NCBI RefSeq assembly: GCF_019059575.1
Contig: NW_024881850.1
Span: forward strand, 186,001 to 250,000
DNA length: 64,000 bases
Reading direction: 5' to 3'
Origin: Amphibalanus amphitrite
Taxonomy: Eukaryota > Arthropoda > Thecostraca > Balanomorpha > Balanidae
The position numbers and the translations under genes are program-made. Position 1 is the stretch's first letter; each line of letters starts with the position of its first letter. The notes beneath the pieces were generated by a model. The model was not told the origin of the DNA. It worked only from the letters and a program-made list of their open reading frames with translations, and searched no databases. Below are positions 48,588-60,839 of the stretch, in pieces.

Positions 48588-49667
48588 AGCCTAGGTGGGG
48601 GGGGGGGGGGCACCCCATAGTTTTTTTTTCGCGATAGCTCGGAGCACTCCGGAGATAGATAGCTGCACTTTGCATTAGGCCTTGATTGGCCTTCCATTAG
48701 GCACCTTGTATTAGGCATTAGGCCTATTTGACCTTTACTTCAATCCAGAGCTTTTGACACCAACTGAATTTTCAGTTCAAGTCAGGTCACTGACCTATGA
48801 CGTCATAAGTAAACCTCTGCAGTCTGCACGGTCGTGAATTGTCGCAAATTCGCAACGCCCTCAGTGCCAGAGGAGCTTTCACACGGAGTTGAAACTTGCA
48901 GTACCTAGGCTAGTATCCTTAAGAGATCTCGCAACATGCATATCTTGGATTTTTCCTAAAGCTCACATGGGGTCAGGTCAGTCACGTGACTTCACCATTA
49001 TAAGGCAATTGGGAAATATGGAAACTGTTATTTTAACGTCGGGAATGCTCTAAAACTTGCTGAAGCACACACAGTCGTGATTTCATGGACCCCTTGCAAG
49101 GTCAGGTCCGATACTTTATTTTTGCATTGCTGACCTTGCGTGACGTTATTTATGACGTCACCAACTTCATAAGAGATTTTCGTCAATAACTTCCGATCAA
49201 ATTGAGATAGCGAGTCGGGAAAGCCATCAATGGACTTGGGACTTGGTAGGACCTGCCGAATTGAATGACATGCTACATGATGTACATGTACTTCAACCAA
49301 CTTTTTGACCTGAGGGGCTCTGCCCAGTGCCCTGACCTTGAGCCGAGGTCAACACCTTAAGTTGACCTCACCCGAACAAGAAGTATACCATTCGACGCGC
49401 CCGACAAGGCAAACACGATAATGCCAAAATCGCGTTTCTGCGTCTATTTTTGGCGAAGTTCGAACCCGTGCCTTGGGCCACTTCACCTGACCACAGAGGT
49501 CACCGGTCGACTTTAGACCTTAAAATTGGGTACCAATTTTTGCGTCTCGTAACGGCGCAGTCGCCCTTTTTCTTCCACGAGGCTTCAATAAAGGCGAAAC
49601 GATGAGGGAGTCGTACCCCTCCCCCCTCGGCCGGGGCTATGTAGAGAACCAATAGGTCTGGCGAGGG
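48588..49667 (+). mobile_element. GGTCA-family MITE, copy G (left end eroded)
   Basis: The right end has TTAA at 49668-49671 preceded by GGCGAGGG. The left end starts at the G-run hairpin without a recognisable TTAA. AGGTCACTGACCT at 48784-48796 is followed by TGACGTCA at 48798-48805. Collinear with 58309-59338. No transposase. Confidence 0.7.
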
Positions 49668-50126
49668 TTAATAAGCTTATGGTTTGCATCACTAGGAGTA
49701 AACGAACAAAAGTACGCTGGGTGCAGGGTGAAGCACCTCAGTGAGTCATATTGTTCACACTTTTTCAGAAGCTAATTTTTACCGATCTAGACGTGACCGT
49801 AACTGTATATAGTGGTCGCTGGTGCCGCGCCGGCACCCCGAGCCTCTTGTTCCGGTCGAGCAGGTAATTGAAGAGGTAAAACGAGCTGAATAGCCTACTC
49901 ATTCTGCGAGTTGATTAAGCCGGGAGTGGAGTTCCGAGAGACGAGCCTACTCCCATTGTGTCGCCGATTCTTTTTGGAGATGTTTTCGGTTCGGTGTCAG
50001 CCTTTGCTTACGGAATCGCGTGCAATCAATGCTTTGAATTGTCATCAATGTCACTTGTTTCCTTGTATTGTGTTGTATTTGACGGGGATGTCTGTTTCAT
50101 CATGGTAGTGAAATGAGTGGGTTTAA

Positions 50127-50593
50127 AGGGACCCTCCCACCTTAACATTAGTTTTGAGTTGAGATAGCCAAGTTTGCGGCCAGGCTCAGAAACCACCATT
50201 TATCCTGGTCGCAACCCCCGCAGCTTTATGGTGTTCAAGAAATTTCTTCCCTTTACTTGCAGGGTGGGACCAGCGTGGTCCCTATCTCTTAACCATTACG
50301 GGAATCTGATGACGTCATCAGGCTCTCGAACGTCCGTTAAATGTTTGACTAAAACGTTTTGTAGCACGCGGTGGTATATGCTGCTTTGCGCGCAACAAAT
50401 GCCGCACTTTCAAATAAAGTCGCTAGGAACAGCGGAGATCCCAAAAAGTAAACAAAAGTAAAAGTCTAATATCTTGAAAACCGGTGAATATTTTTCGGTG
50501 AAATTTGGTAGATATTCGTTTTCGCTCTTTCTGAACCGAGCGACATCACTTTCATGCCAATTCATTAACTTTTTTGAAGGTGGGAGGGTCCCT
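50127..50593. mobile_element. Second TTAA MITE family, copy K
   Basis: TTAA at 50123-50126 and 50594-50597, with terminal inverted repeat AGGGACCCTCCCACCTT. 467 bp, no GGTCA array. A fragment with the same end lies at about 61025-61070. Confidence 0.72.
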
Positions 50594-50860
50594 TTAATAG
50601 ACGGCCAATTTTTTCTTTGAATTGTGCATTGTGCGTGTTATGATATTCATTTTCCATACTTATCGCGTCGTTATTCATGCGTGATGTCTCATGCCTCTAC
50701 ATTGTGACAAAAAAGATCGTTTGCGATTCAGATAGTTAATTCATTGTCTTTGCAATTTTTATCTAAATTTTGCAGATATCTCAGTATATTGCTGAAACTC
50801 TTAATTTTTAACTGAATTGAAAAAAATATTCTCCTTAGCACAGTAGCAAATGGTTATTAA

Positions 50861-52035
50861 CCCGCGCCGGGCCGGGGGGGTGGGGGGTGTTTGAACACTC
50901 CCCTGCAGTTTTTCACAGATATCTCAAAAACGGCGGCGCAGTTGTTTTTGGTACACCTGTTCATGCATCGCTTCCACACATGTTGTGAAAATTTCAGACC
51001 CAGGGCTCTCAAGGTCAGGTCACCAGGTCAGGTTAAGTGACCTCACCTCAGAAAAAGTTTCAATCCTCGTCATAGCTACACCGACTGAACGATCGCCTTG
51101 AAACTTTCAGCGATTGATAAGAGTAACAGAACAAAATGTTTGTCTCGGAATTTTGATATCGGTGACCTAAGGTCAGGTCAATTTTGCGACCTCTCCATTA
51201 TAAGTCAATGGGAGAAAATTGAAATGCGCCTCTTTTGGACGAATGATGTTCAAAACCCTCTCAAACATCGGTTCATAGGTAAACATGACACACTGAATCG
51301 GTAAAAATGCACCTGTGACCCCTCTGGGTGCCCCTGAGGTCATCTCAGGTCATTAACGGTCACCAGCAGTTTTTTGGCTATAACTTTTGATAGAGACGTG
51401 CTAAAGCGATGGAAACACGTCAGATGTATTCAGCTCGACGATACGGATCAACTGATATGCAACATGACCCATTCCGGTCAGGTCACGACCTTGACCTGAG
51501 GTCAAATTTTCCAAATGACCTTTCAAGGTCAACAATAGTTCATTCGACGTGTCTCGACGAGAGGAACACGATGCTTCCAAAAGTAATGTAGTGGCTCTCT
51601 TGAGTCAAAAGTTATTTACGAAAAACCATTTTCGTGAAAACTGCTATTTTTACAGTTTTTGCCCTCTGGAGGCTAAACCGTTGACTTGAGGTCAAATCTG
51701 AGAACATACTCAGAAAGGTCTGTAAAAGGGCTATCGAATGCGCTTTTCCGCGGCGCTGTAGCTGTATTGGTTCCTGAGTTCGCCGTTGGCAGTTTCCAAA
51801 ATTGTTATAATGGTCTACATTTGACCTTTGATGACCTCTGGCGACCTGATCTTTGACCTGCCTCCAAAAAATGGCCGAAGTGTTTCCGTCATTATTTTTG
51901 ACGCTCTTTCAAATTCCGCTTACTGCGTGTCGCTACGTGGCCCAGGAGCCGAGTTAGACGGGGGGGGGGGGGGGTGTTCAGACACACACACCCCCGGCCC
52001 GGCGCGGAAGTCGCGGAGCACCGGCCCGGCGCGGG
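50861..52035 (+). mobile_element. TTAA-flanked piggyBac-like MITE, copy H
   Basis: TTAA at 50857-50860 and 52036-52039. Both ends read CCCGCGCCGGGCCGG inward; GCGCCGGGCCGG recurs just before the right hairpin. Hairpin loops are GTGTTTGAACAC (left) and a GTCTGAACAC variant (right). The interior has many GGTCA sites. 1,175 bp, no transposase. Confidence 0.78.
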
Positions 52036-52039
52036 TTAA

Positions 52040-52790
52040 AGTCGATGAGGTTTCTGTTGATAGACGTCTTATTCTACTAGTAGTACAAAGGAAAGACATA
52101 TGTCGCTTGAGAAAAAGAAAGACATATGCCGGTATTTACATAAGTCAGATTTTCTAAGCCTTTCTAATCGTTTAAGGCACTCATATGGAAAGCCCTTGTA
52201 AGGACTCAATACTTATAACATTGGCCGCTTTAAATTTTCATCTGAATCTGGATGTTTCTTTCGACTCTCTATTCATTGTAATAGTTCGATTCATTTCTTA
52301 TTTATTTATGCACTTAAAGCGAACAGACAGGCTTAAAAGAATCCGATTTTAGCATAGACATTTCGAATACACTACGTTCACTTGATGTATTCCTTTCCGG
52401 TATATTATTATGCATGAATGTTTATTATGTGGTAAATAACAGATGAGTAGCAAATAACAAACAGATTGTAACAAAAACCGAGCGTAGAAGGGTTGAAAGG
52501 TAGCTTTGGAAGGTGGTGAAAGATGTCGGAATATGGATGGGAATAATAACAATGCTTATGTGTTGCGTCTTTTCACAGTCGGGGAAACAATGGGCATTGC
52601 AAACTTCAAACGGTGCACAGAACATTGCCGCGTATTGTTCATTCAGCGTACCTTATACAAACCGAAAAAGAGCAGTTAATCGTTAGGTACAGGACCTTCG
52701 CATTAATATATTATTAAATGCATACATTTTTGCATTATCCTCTTCATTGTCGGTTTCATGATAGGACAGCTCTAGGCAATCTACTCATGT
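52040..52790. other. Intergenic, nothing recognised
   Basis: AT-rich without supported coding or repeat features. Confidence 0.35.
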
Positions 52791-52792
52791 TC

Positions 52793-53078
<286 letters not shown>

Positions 53079-54751
53079 TGTCTCGCCCTCAAACCTGTGC
53101 GAATCAATGTTATAGATCAGAAGGATTTAAAGCCAGTGCATACTGCATAGTCAGTCTAGGAGTATGTAGGCTCGTTGCTGGTTCCGATACAATTATAGTT
53201 TCCATTTGCGATAGTGCTTTCTATGCCTGCCATATCTGTGCCTGTAGTTTTGCTCGCTTTCCAATTGACCTTCGGCAGATCGCCAATAAGTAAATGGCAT
53301 TTGTTCGATGAAGGTCCTTATTTGCTCATTTTTCGATTAGTGCTCTTTTATTACGTCTTTTAATGATAAACATAACATCTTATTTTTCTTTATAATGTTT
53401 GCGCGTTTTCTTTATTCATTTTCATTTATTGTTTGCTTTAGAAATAGTTGCATTATTTCGCCAGTATAAATGATAAGTATGAATGCGAAGCTCAGCGATT
53501 TTTGTGTCCAGTTCACTTTGAGAAGTTCTCCCGTGGCATTGACTGTTAAATAAGTGCAATCACTTGTAATTAGTGTTCAGCGAAGTGCGAATGGCCCACA
53601 TGCCCTTTCCTTGTTATCAAAGGGATTAAGGTCTCGTTAGGAAATCGTTGCCAATATTTTCCTGTTCAGACGGTGTTTACCTGTAAAATCGTTAGCCATT
53701 GACTGGTGCTGCCATCTAGACGAGGCACCTTTATTTTTGTCTTGCGATATCAATACGAGACGGCCGTTATCTTTTGGTTTATGCGTGATGAGTATAGCAG
53801 GAAACACTTATATAGTTATAATTTATTTCTACTTGAGTTTTATAATGATATTTATCACCTCATGTTCTGTTGGTGAACACTCTTATGTATAAGGGACAAA
53901 GTTTATCTTTGTTAACTGCTATCTTTGGAAAAACAAAGCTAATTACAATCATGAACATCTACAAGCCTGACCTCGTTCATGGATTTAGTGTTCAACTGTA
54001 TAGGTTAATGGCCTGACTTTGAAAAGTTGATCGAATTATATTTAATAAAAAAGTGCTAGCGATAACTAGATCAAGGTATTTCAAATCCACGCCACTTTCG
54101 AAATTGAATAGTGTGGTACATTTTCCCAGGAAAGAGCTAACGGATATCAGGTTCCCATACAGCGCCTTCTGCTAGCTATGCCTTAATTGAATGAAAATGA
54201 CCTCTATCACCAGTTTGACATGCATGTTGTTGCTTTGACATGCACATGTATCATTATGAATGAGAATTACCTGAGTTTCTCAATCAGTCGATTCATTTTG
54301 CAATTTCAAATGCATTTAAAACCCGTCATTTGTAAAGCATATCTCCTCAAGTTTTCTAGTCTGTGACGTTCTCTAGTTTGTGGTTTCGATTCTGTAATAA
54401 AGCCAAACATCTCAATTCATCTCAATAAAAAGAAACAAATATTTTGATCCTTGAAATTTTATTGTGTCAACACCAAAGAACAAGCTTAATTTTCCTACGC
54501 GTCTCCTTGAAGCGATTGGATGAAAATAATTGGTTGACTCACTCCACCAAAAGTACAGTTTCCTTGACCGCGATGGACCTTGTTGTCTGGCAGTGCCATG
54601 CAGGAAACACGAGTTAACAACGGCGAGTCATGACATTTATTTGCACACGACAACATGAGTAACAATGGTTCACACGCCGCGGGCGTTCCGTCGACGGTGA
54701 AAGAGAAGAATGCAGGCCCCACAACAGTCCCCTGATGGGCGCGCGGCGCGC
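53079..54751. other. 3' flank of gene 4
   Basis: TTTATT at 54636-54641 and 54458-54463 (AATAAA on the minus strand) are candidate poly(A) signals for gene 4. The rest is AT-rich with no supported feature. Confidence 0.4.
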
Positions 54752-57687
54752 TCAGCCCACGTAGCCGCCGCCGCCGATCACCGTCACTGGGGGCGGCGCG
54801 CCGTGTCCACCGTGTCCACCTCCGTGTCCACCGCCACCGCCCGGTGGAAGGTGGATCGGCACCACCATCGGCGCGCCGTAGCCGCCGTGGCCGCCGCCCG
54901 GGGGACCGCCGTGCCCGCCGCCGCCGCCGCCGCCCGGCGGGAGGTGGATCGGGACCACGTGGACCGGTGGACCGCCGTGGCCGCCGCCACCGCCACCCGG
55001 CGGGTGACCGCCACCGCCGTGGGGCGGTCCTCCGTGCGGGGGTCCTCCGTGCGGGGGTCCTCCGTGTCCTCCGGGCGGGGGACCATGACCTCCTGGCGGG
55101 GGGCCATGACCTCCTGGTGGGGGACCATGACCTCCGGGCGGGGGACCATGACCTCCGGGCGGGGGACCGTGACCTCCGGGCGGCGGACCATGACCTCCGG
55201 GCGGGGGACCGTGACCTCCGGGCGGCGGACCATGACCTCCTGGCGGCGGACCATGACCTCCTGGCGGCGGACCATGACCTCCGGGCGGGGGACCATGACC
55301 TCCGGGCGGCGGACCGTGACCTCCGGGTGGCGGACCGTGACCTCCGGGCGGAGGACCGTGACCTCCGGGTGGCGGACCGTGACCTCCGGGCGGGGGACCA
55401 TGACCTCCGGGCGGGGGACCACCATGTCCACCTGGCGGGGGTCCGTGTGGGGGTCCGTGTCCTCCTGGTGGCGGTCCGTGACCTCCTCCACCACCTCCCG
55501 CATGGGGCGGCATGATGATGGGCAGGATGGTCAGAGGCGGTGGTGGGGGAGGACCGCCGCCGCCGCCGCCGTGGCCGCCTCCGCCGTGGCCGCCGCCGCC
55601 CTTCAGAATGATGATCTGCGGTGGCGGAGGTCCGTGACCTCCACCATGTCCGCCGTGACCTCCGCCATGACCTCCGCCATGTCCTCCTCCGTGACCTCCA
55701 CCGTGACCTCCACCATGACCTCCGCCGTGACCTCCGCCGTGACCTCCGCCGTGACCTCCGCCGTGACCTGCGTGCACGTGCACCACCACAGGCGGAGGAG
55801 GCGGCTCCTTTTTCGGCGGCTCGGGTGCCTTGATCACGATCGGCGACACGCTGAAGCGCAAACAAATCGGGAGGTCAGAGGTACAGGGATACGTCAGACC
55901 TGTCAACTGGACACTCACCAACTTTCATCGGCGTCAAGACATGTTGCCACATAATAATTATTATTATTGTTAATACCACATAGCATAATAACTATTACTT
56001 TTACTATAGTTATTATTATTGAGATGCTTTATACCTAATTTCTTTCCAGAGTAGTTGGTTGGCCTTCGAAGCCACCCACTCCCAGTTACTAACTAAACTA
56101 CAAGATAATGTTAGAATGCTGAGGTAGCGAAATTGGATTTTGATCCAGCTACTTTGATGTTCTCTTTTTCATTTTCTGGCAGGCGTTGCCCTGGGTTCAG
56201 CTTCAGACCCGTTTTTTATCTGCAACGATTGCTTGATTAACTTTTTCAGCGGTAATTGAGGATGCAATGAAAAATGTCATGCATCTGCTGCGATCTGTTA
56301 TGATTCATAATCATAATGGCAAATGATTCATAGCGAGAATGGCTATATTTTTCTAATTGTCCACGCTTTGGAAGCGTTTAGATGTGAGATCGCTTCCGTC
56401 CAAAGCTTGGTTCAAACTTCAAAGTGTCTGCGCCGCTCAAGGGCACGACTATCTTATTCCTGGGGCTTATTTACACATCCTGTCGTGTGCATACCTCATC
56501 TCTTTAATAACTTACTTATTGAACATCTTCGCCAATTGCTCACGAATAGCAATTGACTTTCAGGACTAACCAGTTTCGGGTGGAGACGTTGCTAGAGAAT
56601 GGCTGAGCCCTTTGCCATCTAAGCAAAATAATTTTTTTCGCTGCTGCAACTACGATTAACATTCGAAATAAGAAAGACAAAAAGTAGTGCCTCTAGTGTT
56701 TTTTTTTTTTAACTGTTTCCTGTCATTCAGGCCCGTGACCAACAAATGAACTTAAACAGCGAAACCGATGCACTGAAATTCTTAGAAAATGTCAGTCAAA
56801 GGTCCGACGATAAGTTTGCTTTTTTGGCGCATTTTATCTTGAATTGCTCTGATTATGTCTCTTATATCACGCATCTTTTCCTTTTTATAAACAATGTAAG
56901 GAGGGCAAGAAACACTTATTTTGATTGATAGCAGAGTATGGCATTTACAAGTTATTGTGAGACTTAATCTTTGTCTTTAATTACGCTGGTGGTTTAACGA
57001 TGTCTTCATGTTTTGATGCTGCTTAACTCGTGTATAAATCATTCTTGAACGGCGTTGTTCCCATCCATCGAAAACCGATACCCTGATCCATATGCATATC
57101 ATTTTTCAAATGCCTGGTGACAGTCATTCAGTCGACAGTGGAAAATGAATGTGTTATGAAAAGGAGCAGACCGTCAATAAATTAAGCTGGAGCCCGAACT
57201 TACCCGCCAAGAGGTCCCAGGATGAAGCCATTGCTGATTGTTGTTGTCACTAAAACTGCTATAAGCAGAACCTAAGGGAAAACAAGCGATTTATTTGTTA
57301 GAAAGCACACGAGATAGGTTTATCTAAGCGGTAGATATCGGCTTTCGGCACACATTCATTTCTAGCCGTACTTGATGAAGCTCATCTGAGTGGCAAACAG
57401 CGACACATAAAGTGAAAAGTTCTCAAATATACACATAAAGTGAAATATGTCCAATAAATGTAGTCCATAAGTTCATCAGACATATCAAGTTTCTTGACAA
57501 CAAATATGGCTCACAACACCTCTTTGCGTCACTCCCTTCCGCATTATTTTATATCACGCTTTTGGCGTCGCTTCATCAATCACTGCACTAGTCTTGCAAT
57601 TCCGCTTTGTTGATCATTCCATGCATGTTCATGCCTCATGGTTTGATGTTCACACCTCTGATATATGTCACTTACCAGCTGCTTCAT
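54752..57687 (-). CDS. Secreted Gly/His/Pro-rich repeat protein, 392 aa (gene 4)
   Basis: Minus-strand exons 57687-57676 (MKQL), 57271-57204 and 55850-54752. Donors GTAAG; acceptors CTTAG and CTTCAG; phases 0 and 2. Signal segment V-L-L-I-A-V-L-V, likely cleaved after S-N-G; mature start F-I-L-G-P-L-G. Exon 3: V-S-P-I-V-I-K-A-P-E-P-P, V-V-V-H-V-H, about eleven GGHG-type repeats, P-P-P-P-Q-I-I-I-L, a T-I-L-P-I-I-M island and about 16 copies of GGHGPPP. It then has two V-V/M-P-I-H-L-P-P-G islands separated by Gly/His blocks, ending T-V-I-G-G-G-G-Y-V-G. Islands and order parallel the 285-aa and 127-aa genes. The long overlapping frames on both strands (Arg- and Ala-rich) are shadows of the GC-rich repeat. 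Suggested role, by composition only: secreted, self-assembling or metal-binding matrix protein. Confidence 0.85.
55083..55419 (-). repeat. Coding 21-bp minisatellite in gene 4
   Basis: About 16 tandem copies of a 21-bp unit (CCATGACCTCCGGGCGGGGGA on plus, with third-position drift), each encoding GGHGPPP. Because the unit is a multiple of three, copy number can change without a frameshift. Confidence 0.9.
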
Positions 57688-57705
57688 GGTGCCGCTCCGG
57701 TGGAA

Positions 57706-57769
57706 CACTGCACAGTGACCAACAAGGACACCGGCCCTTATATAGCGTGCGCGCCGCTGCCAGGAAATG
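57706..57769 (-). promoter_or_regulatory. Core promoter of gene 4
   Basis: Minus strand CATTTCC (TTTCC at 57767-57763), 12 bases, GCACGC fused to TATATAAG (TATAAG from 57742), then GCAGTG with the likely start at 57709, 33 bp from the TATA box. The ATG at 57687 follows 22 bp later. Confidence 0.7.
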
Positions 57770-58304
57770 CGACACCGAGGATGAAATTAGTGACCGACCG
57801 TCCATGGCGGATGCCCACCAGTTTCCTGAGCCGTCGACAGCCCCACCTTCCAACGGCAGATGTGGCGAGACCCTGGGGGTAAGCGGGTCTGCCCGATAGA
57901 GCACCGAGTGAGAGGGTGGAACGGTGTTCAGTTTTGGTGGGGAACTCCCTGGGTGGATGTGTCACCTTTATGTATTTCCCGAAGCATAAATTATCTACTT
58001 TCCTAGCAACCAATCTTTTTGGCATCAAATCTAGTGTGATTTTATTATTTTTGCTGACACACTTCAGTGGGAGCGGTTCTGCCCAACACCGAGCTGACCG
58101 TTAAATTCGCATCAGCAGTCGCGTCGCGGTGAAACGAATGACGCTGCATTGAAACAGAAATGATTTGGTATTTTCAGTGGTTCAGAAGAGTTCTATCGAT
58201 TTCACTGGAAGTTAACATCGACTCTTCCCATCGGATGTTCGGGACTGCACCATAGACTCTTGCGCATGTCATGTTTATCCGACTGGGCTCGAAAATCGGC
58301 ATCT
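57770..58304. other. Upstream flank of gene 4
   Basis: No supported gene or repeat. Distal control elements cannot be recognised by eye. Confidence 0.35.
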
Positions 58305-58308
58305 TTAA

Positions 58309-59338
58309 CCCTCGCCGGCCGAGGGGGGGGGGCGGGTGCCGCCCCCCCCCCATAGGGTTTTTTTCGCGATAGCTCCGAACACGCTGGCGATAGAGAGCTG
58401 AAACTTGGCATACCTGACCTTTGATCCAAGCCGCATCTTTTGACACCAACCGCATTTTTGGGTCAGGTCAGGTCACTGACCTATGACGTCATAAGTGAAC
58501 CTCTGCACGGTCTTCAGATGTCGCAACTTCGCAACGCCCTCACTGCCAGAGGAGATGTCACAGGGAAATGAAACTTGCAGGATCTAGTATCCATTATGAG
58601 TCCCACAACTTGTATATCTCGGATTTCTCCTAAAGGTCATATGAGGTCAGGTCATTTTCGTGACCTCACCATTATAAGTCAATGGGGAAAAATTCAAACT
58701 GCTATTCTGGCGCCGGGAACGATCTCCAACTATCTCAAGCACACAGAATCGTGATTTGATGAACTTCTTGCAAGGTTAGATGCGTCACTTTTGCAATGTT
58801 GACCTTGCGTGACGTCATTTATGACGTCATCAAGGTCAAATTAGTTTTTCGTCAATAACTCTTGATCAAATTGAGCTAGCGAGTCGGGAAAGGCACCAAT
58901 GGACTCAGGAAGGCCTGCCGAATCGAATGATATGCGACATGACCTCTTTCGACCAACTTCGTGACCTGGGGGTGCTGACCTGACCTTGACCTGAGGTCAA
59001 CACCCCAAGTTGACCTGACCCGGACAAAAAGTATATCATTCGACGCGCCTGAGCGAGGCGAACACGATGCTGCCAAAATCGGCGCTCTGCGGCCGTTTTT
59101 TGCGAAGTTATTCACCAAAAACTGAACCGTACCCTGGGGCACTTGACCTGACCTCAGAGGTCACCGGTTGACCTAGGACCTTAAAATCGGGTACCAATCT
59201 CTGCGTCTCGTAACGGCGCACACGCTCGTTTTTTCCGCGACGCGCTAGCTCCACCAGGGGCGAAACGGCGAGGGGGGGGTCGTACCCGCCCCCCCCTCGG
59301 CCGGCGCGTATGTAGAAAACCAATAGGTCCGGCGAGGG
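58309..59338 (+). mobile_element. TTAA-flanked piggyBac-like MITE, copy I (best preserved)
   Basis: TTAA at 58305-58308 and 59339-59342. Ends CCCTCGCCGGCC (left) and, inverted, CCCTCGCCGGACC (right), with G-run/C-run hairpins (GCGGGTGCCGC and GCGGGTACGAC loops). AGGTCACTGACCT at 58470-58482 and TGACGTCA at 58484-58491. A CATTATAAGTCAATGGGGAAA-like core is near 58670, and further paired TGACGTCA-type sites are near 58811. 1,030 bp, no transposase. Confidence 0.82.
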
Positions 59339-59342
59339 TTAA

Positions 59343-60225
59343 ATCAGTCGTTCATCCATTTTCTTCTCGGATATCGGCCCCTTTATTTTTGCAGAAATGA
59401 CAAAGACGTATTTCCAAAGCTTCAGAAAACAAGCGTTAGTAAGAGACCAAAAAGTTAGGGAGGCCCCCGTTCAAAATCTTGAATTGGGGACTCGTTTCCC
59501 TGTCCTCTGCAGGTGACGGCGCTTATGCAAATTCCAAAGGCATCGAGGAGACATTTTTATTCTAAATAACTAGCATGATATCTGTAGCGAGCAACACCAT
59601 ATCGCAGTTCACTCAACAGATTTCAGATCACGGTTCGAGCACCATATTTTAGATACAAGTTTCAGTTTCCCCAGATCAGTGATCTCAGCGATGCGATCCA
59701 TGCTCCTTGAGATGAAAGGCGTGGTACATACTACATACACACATCAAGTCTAAGCGTGAACAACGTATGATCGAAATTCAAAGCACGAAACAACACCACA
59801 TCAGTGTTCAGCATAAAATACTGAATAAGAAGATGCCAATGCACTCTGCTAAAGAGATTTTCACTCCCTGGTAAAAACAAGATGACTTGAAAGGAAGCTT
59901 GAAAACTGACTTAAACTTTTACCGTATCCCAAAACTGACTAGAATGCAGAAGAGTTTCTGATTCGGAATCGGAGTCGGAGTCGCCCGGAGTCGTGGCAAC
60001 GAGCCAGAATCGGAGCCGGAATTATTCAAACTGCCTCGACCCCGACTCCGGGAATATGCAGTTTGTAGAATGAGTCGTGGCATGCCCAAGAAGTTGACAG
60101 ACTTAAGCACGCGCCATGCTTAAGTAAATTTACGCATATTATCCATTGGTTCTGAATAAGTAAGATATGACTTCGACGTTACACCATACTTCGGTCCCGA
60201 TCCTTCCCATCTTAATATATGCACG
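59343..60225. other. Intergenic, GGAGTC-rich patch only
   Basis: GGAGTCGGAGTCG-type simple sequence at about 59960-60050. Nothing else supported. Confidence 0.4.
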
Positions 60226-60458
60226 TACCGTAAAACGGGGTGAAGTGAGACAGTGGGGTGAGGTGAGACACAAGATACACTTCTTCCTATAATGAACAGT
60301 TTGTTTAGGAACTGAGCAAAACGGTGCAAACTTCCGGGCAAACTTCATGGAAGTCTGCACCGTTTTGCTCAGTTCCTAAACAAACTGTTCATTATAGGAA
60401 GAAGTGTATCTTGTGTCTCACTTCACCCCACTGTCTCACTTCACCCCGTTTTACGGTA
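60226..60458. mobile_element. Hairpin MITE with TACCGTAAAACGGGG ends
   Basis: 233 bp folding into two arms of about 100 bp (CCGTAAAACGGGGTGA, GTGAGACAC, ATAATGAACAGTTTG, GCAAAACGGTGCA words inverted) around a loop of about 25-30 bases. TA at both outer ends would fit a Tc1/mariner-type target, but this is inference. Confidence 0.75.
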
Positions 60459-60575
60459 ATTTAGCTCTCTGGAGCCGAGCAACGCTTCTCCGCAGGGAGA
60501 TTAACTGAGGTCCACCGTTCCGTGCTTCTATCCTCAGGATACAAAAATCCTTCTCCTCCACGCCGCAACCCCCCT

Positions 60576-60833
60576 CCGGGCTGGACAGGCAACTTTATCT
60601 CATGCGGGCTGCTCCCTTGGAGCGGCACCGCTGCTCCTGAGGGAGCGCACCCCGTAGCCGGGTGCAGTGAGTGCCTTGGGGCTGGGTGGCCTGTCCTCTG
60701 GACGGGCTCAGCCCCGGCGACTCACTAGGGTGCCTGCCCAGACCAATGTCTCCCCCTAATTCCTATCATCCTTCCGGCTCTGCAATGGTCTTGTCGACCG
60801 AAAGGGCCTAACCCAACAAAACAAACAAACAAA
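60576..60833 (+). mobile_element. SINE-like retroposon with (AAAC)n tail, copy 2
   Basis: Same unit as 45211-45470 in opposite orientation: starts CCGGGCTGGACAGGCAAC and ends AACAAAACAAACAAACAAA. No ORF. Confidence 0.65.
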
Positions 60834-60839
60834 TTAACT

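Noticed and set aside
54495..55865. 456-codon Arg/Ser-rich frame, and plus-strand 414- and 223-codon frames
   Set aside because: Shadow frames of the GC-rich Gly/His/Pro exon. The chosen frame alone matches the splice phase and the family motifs.
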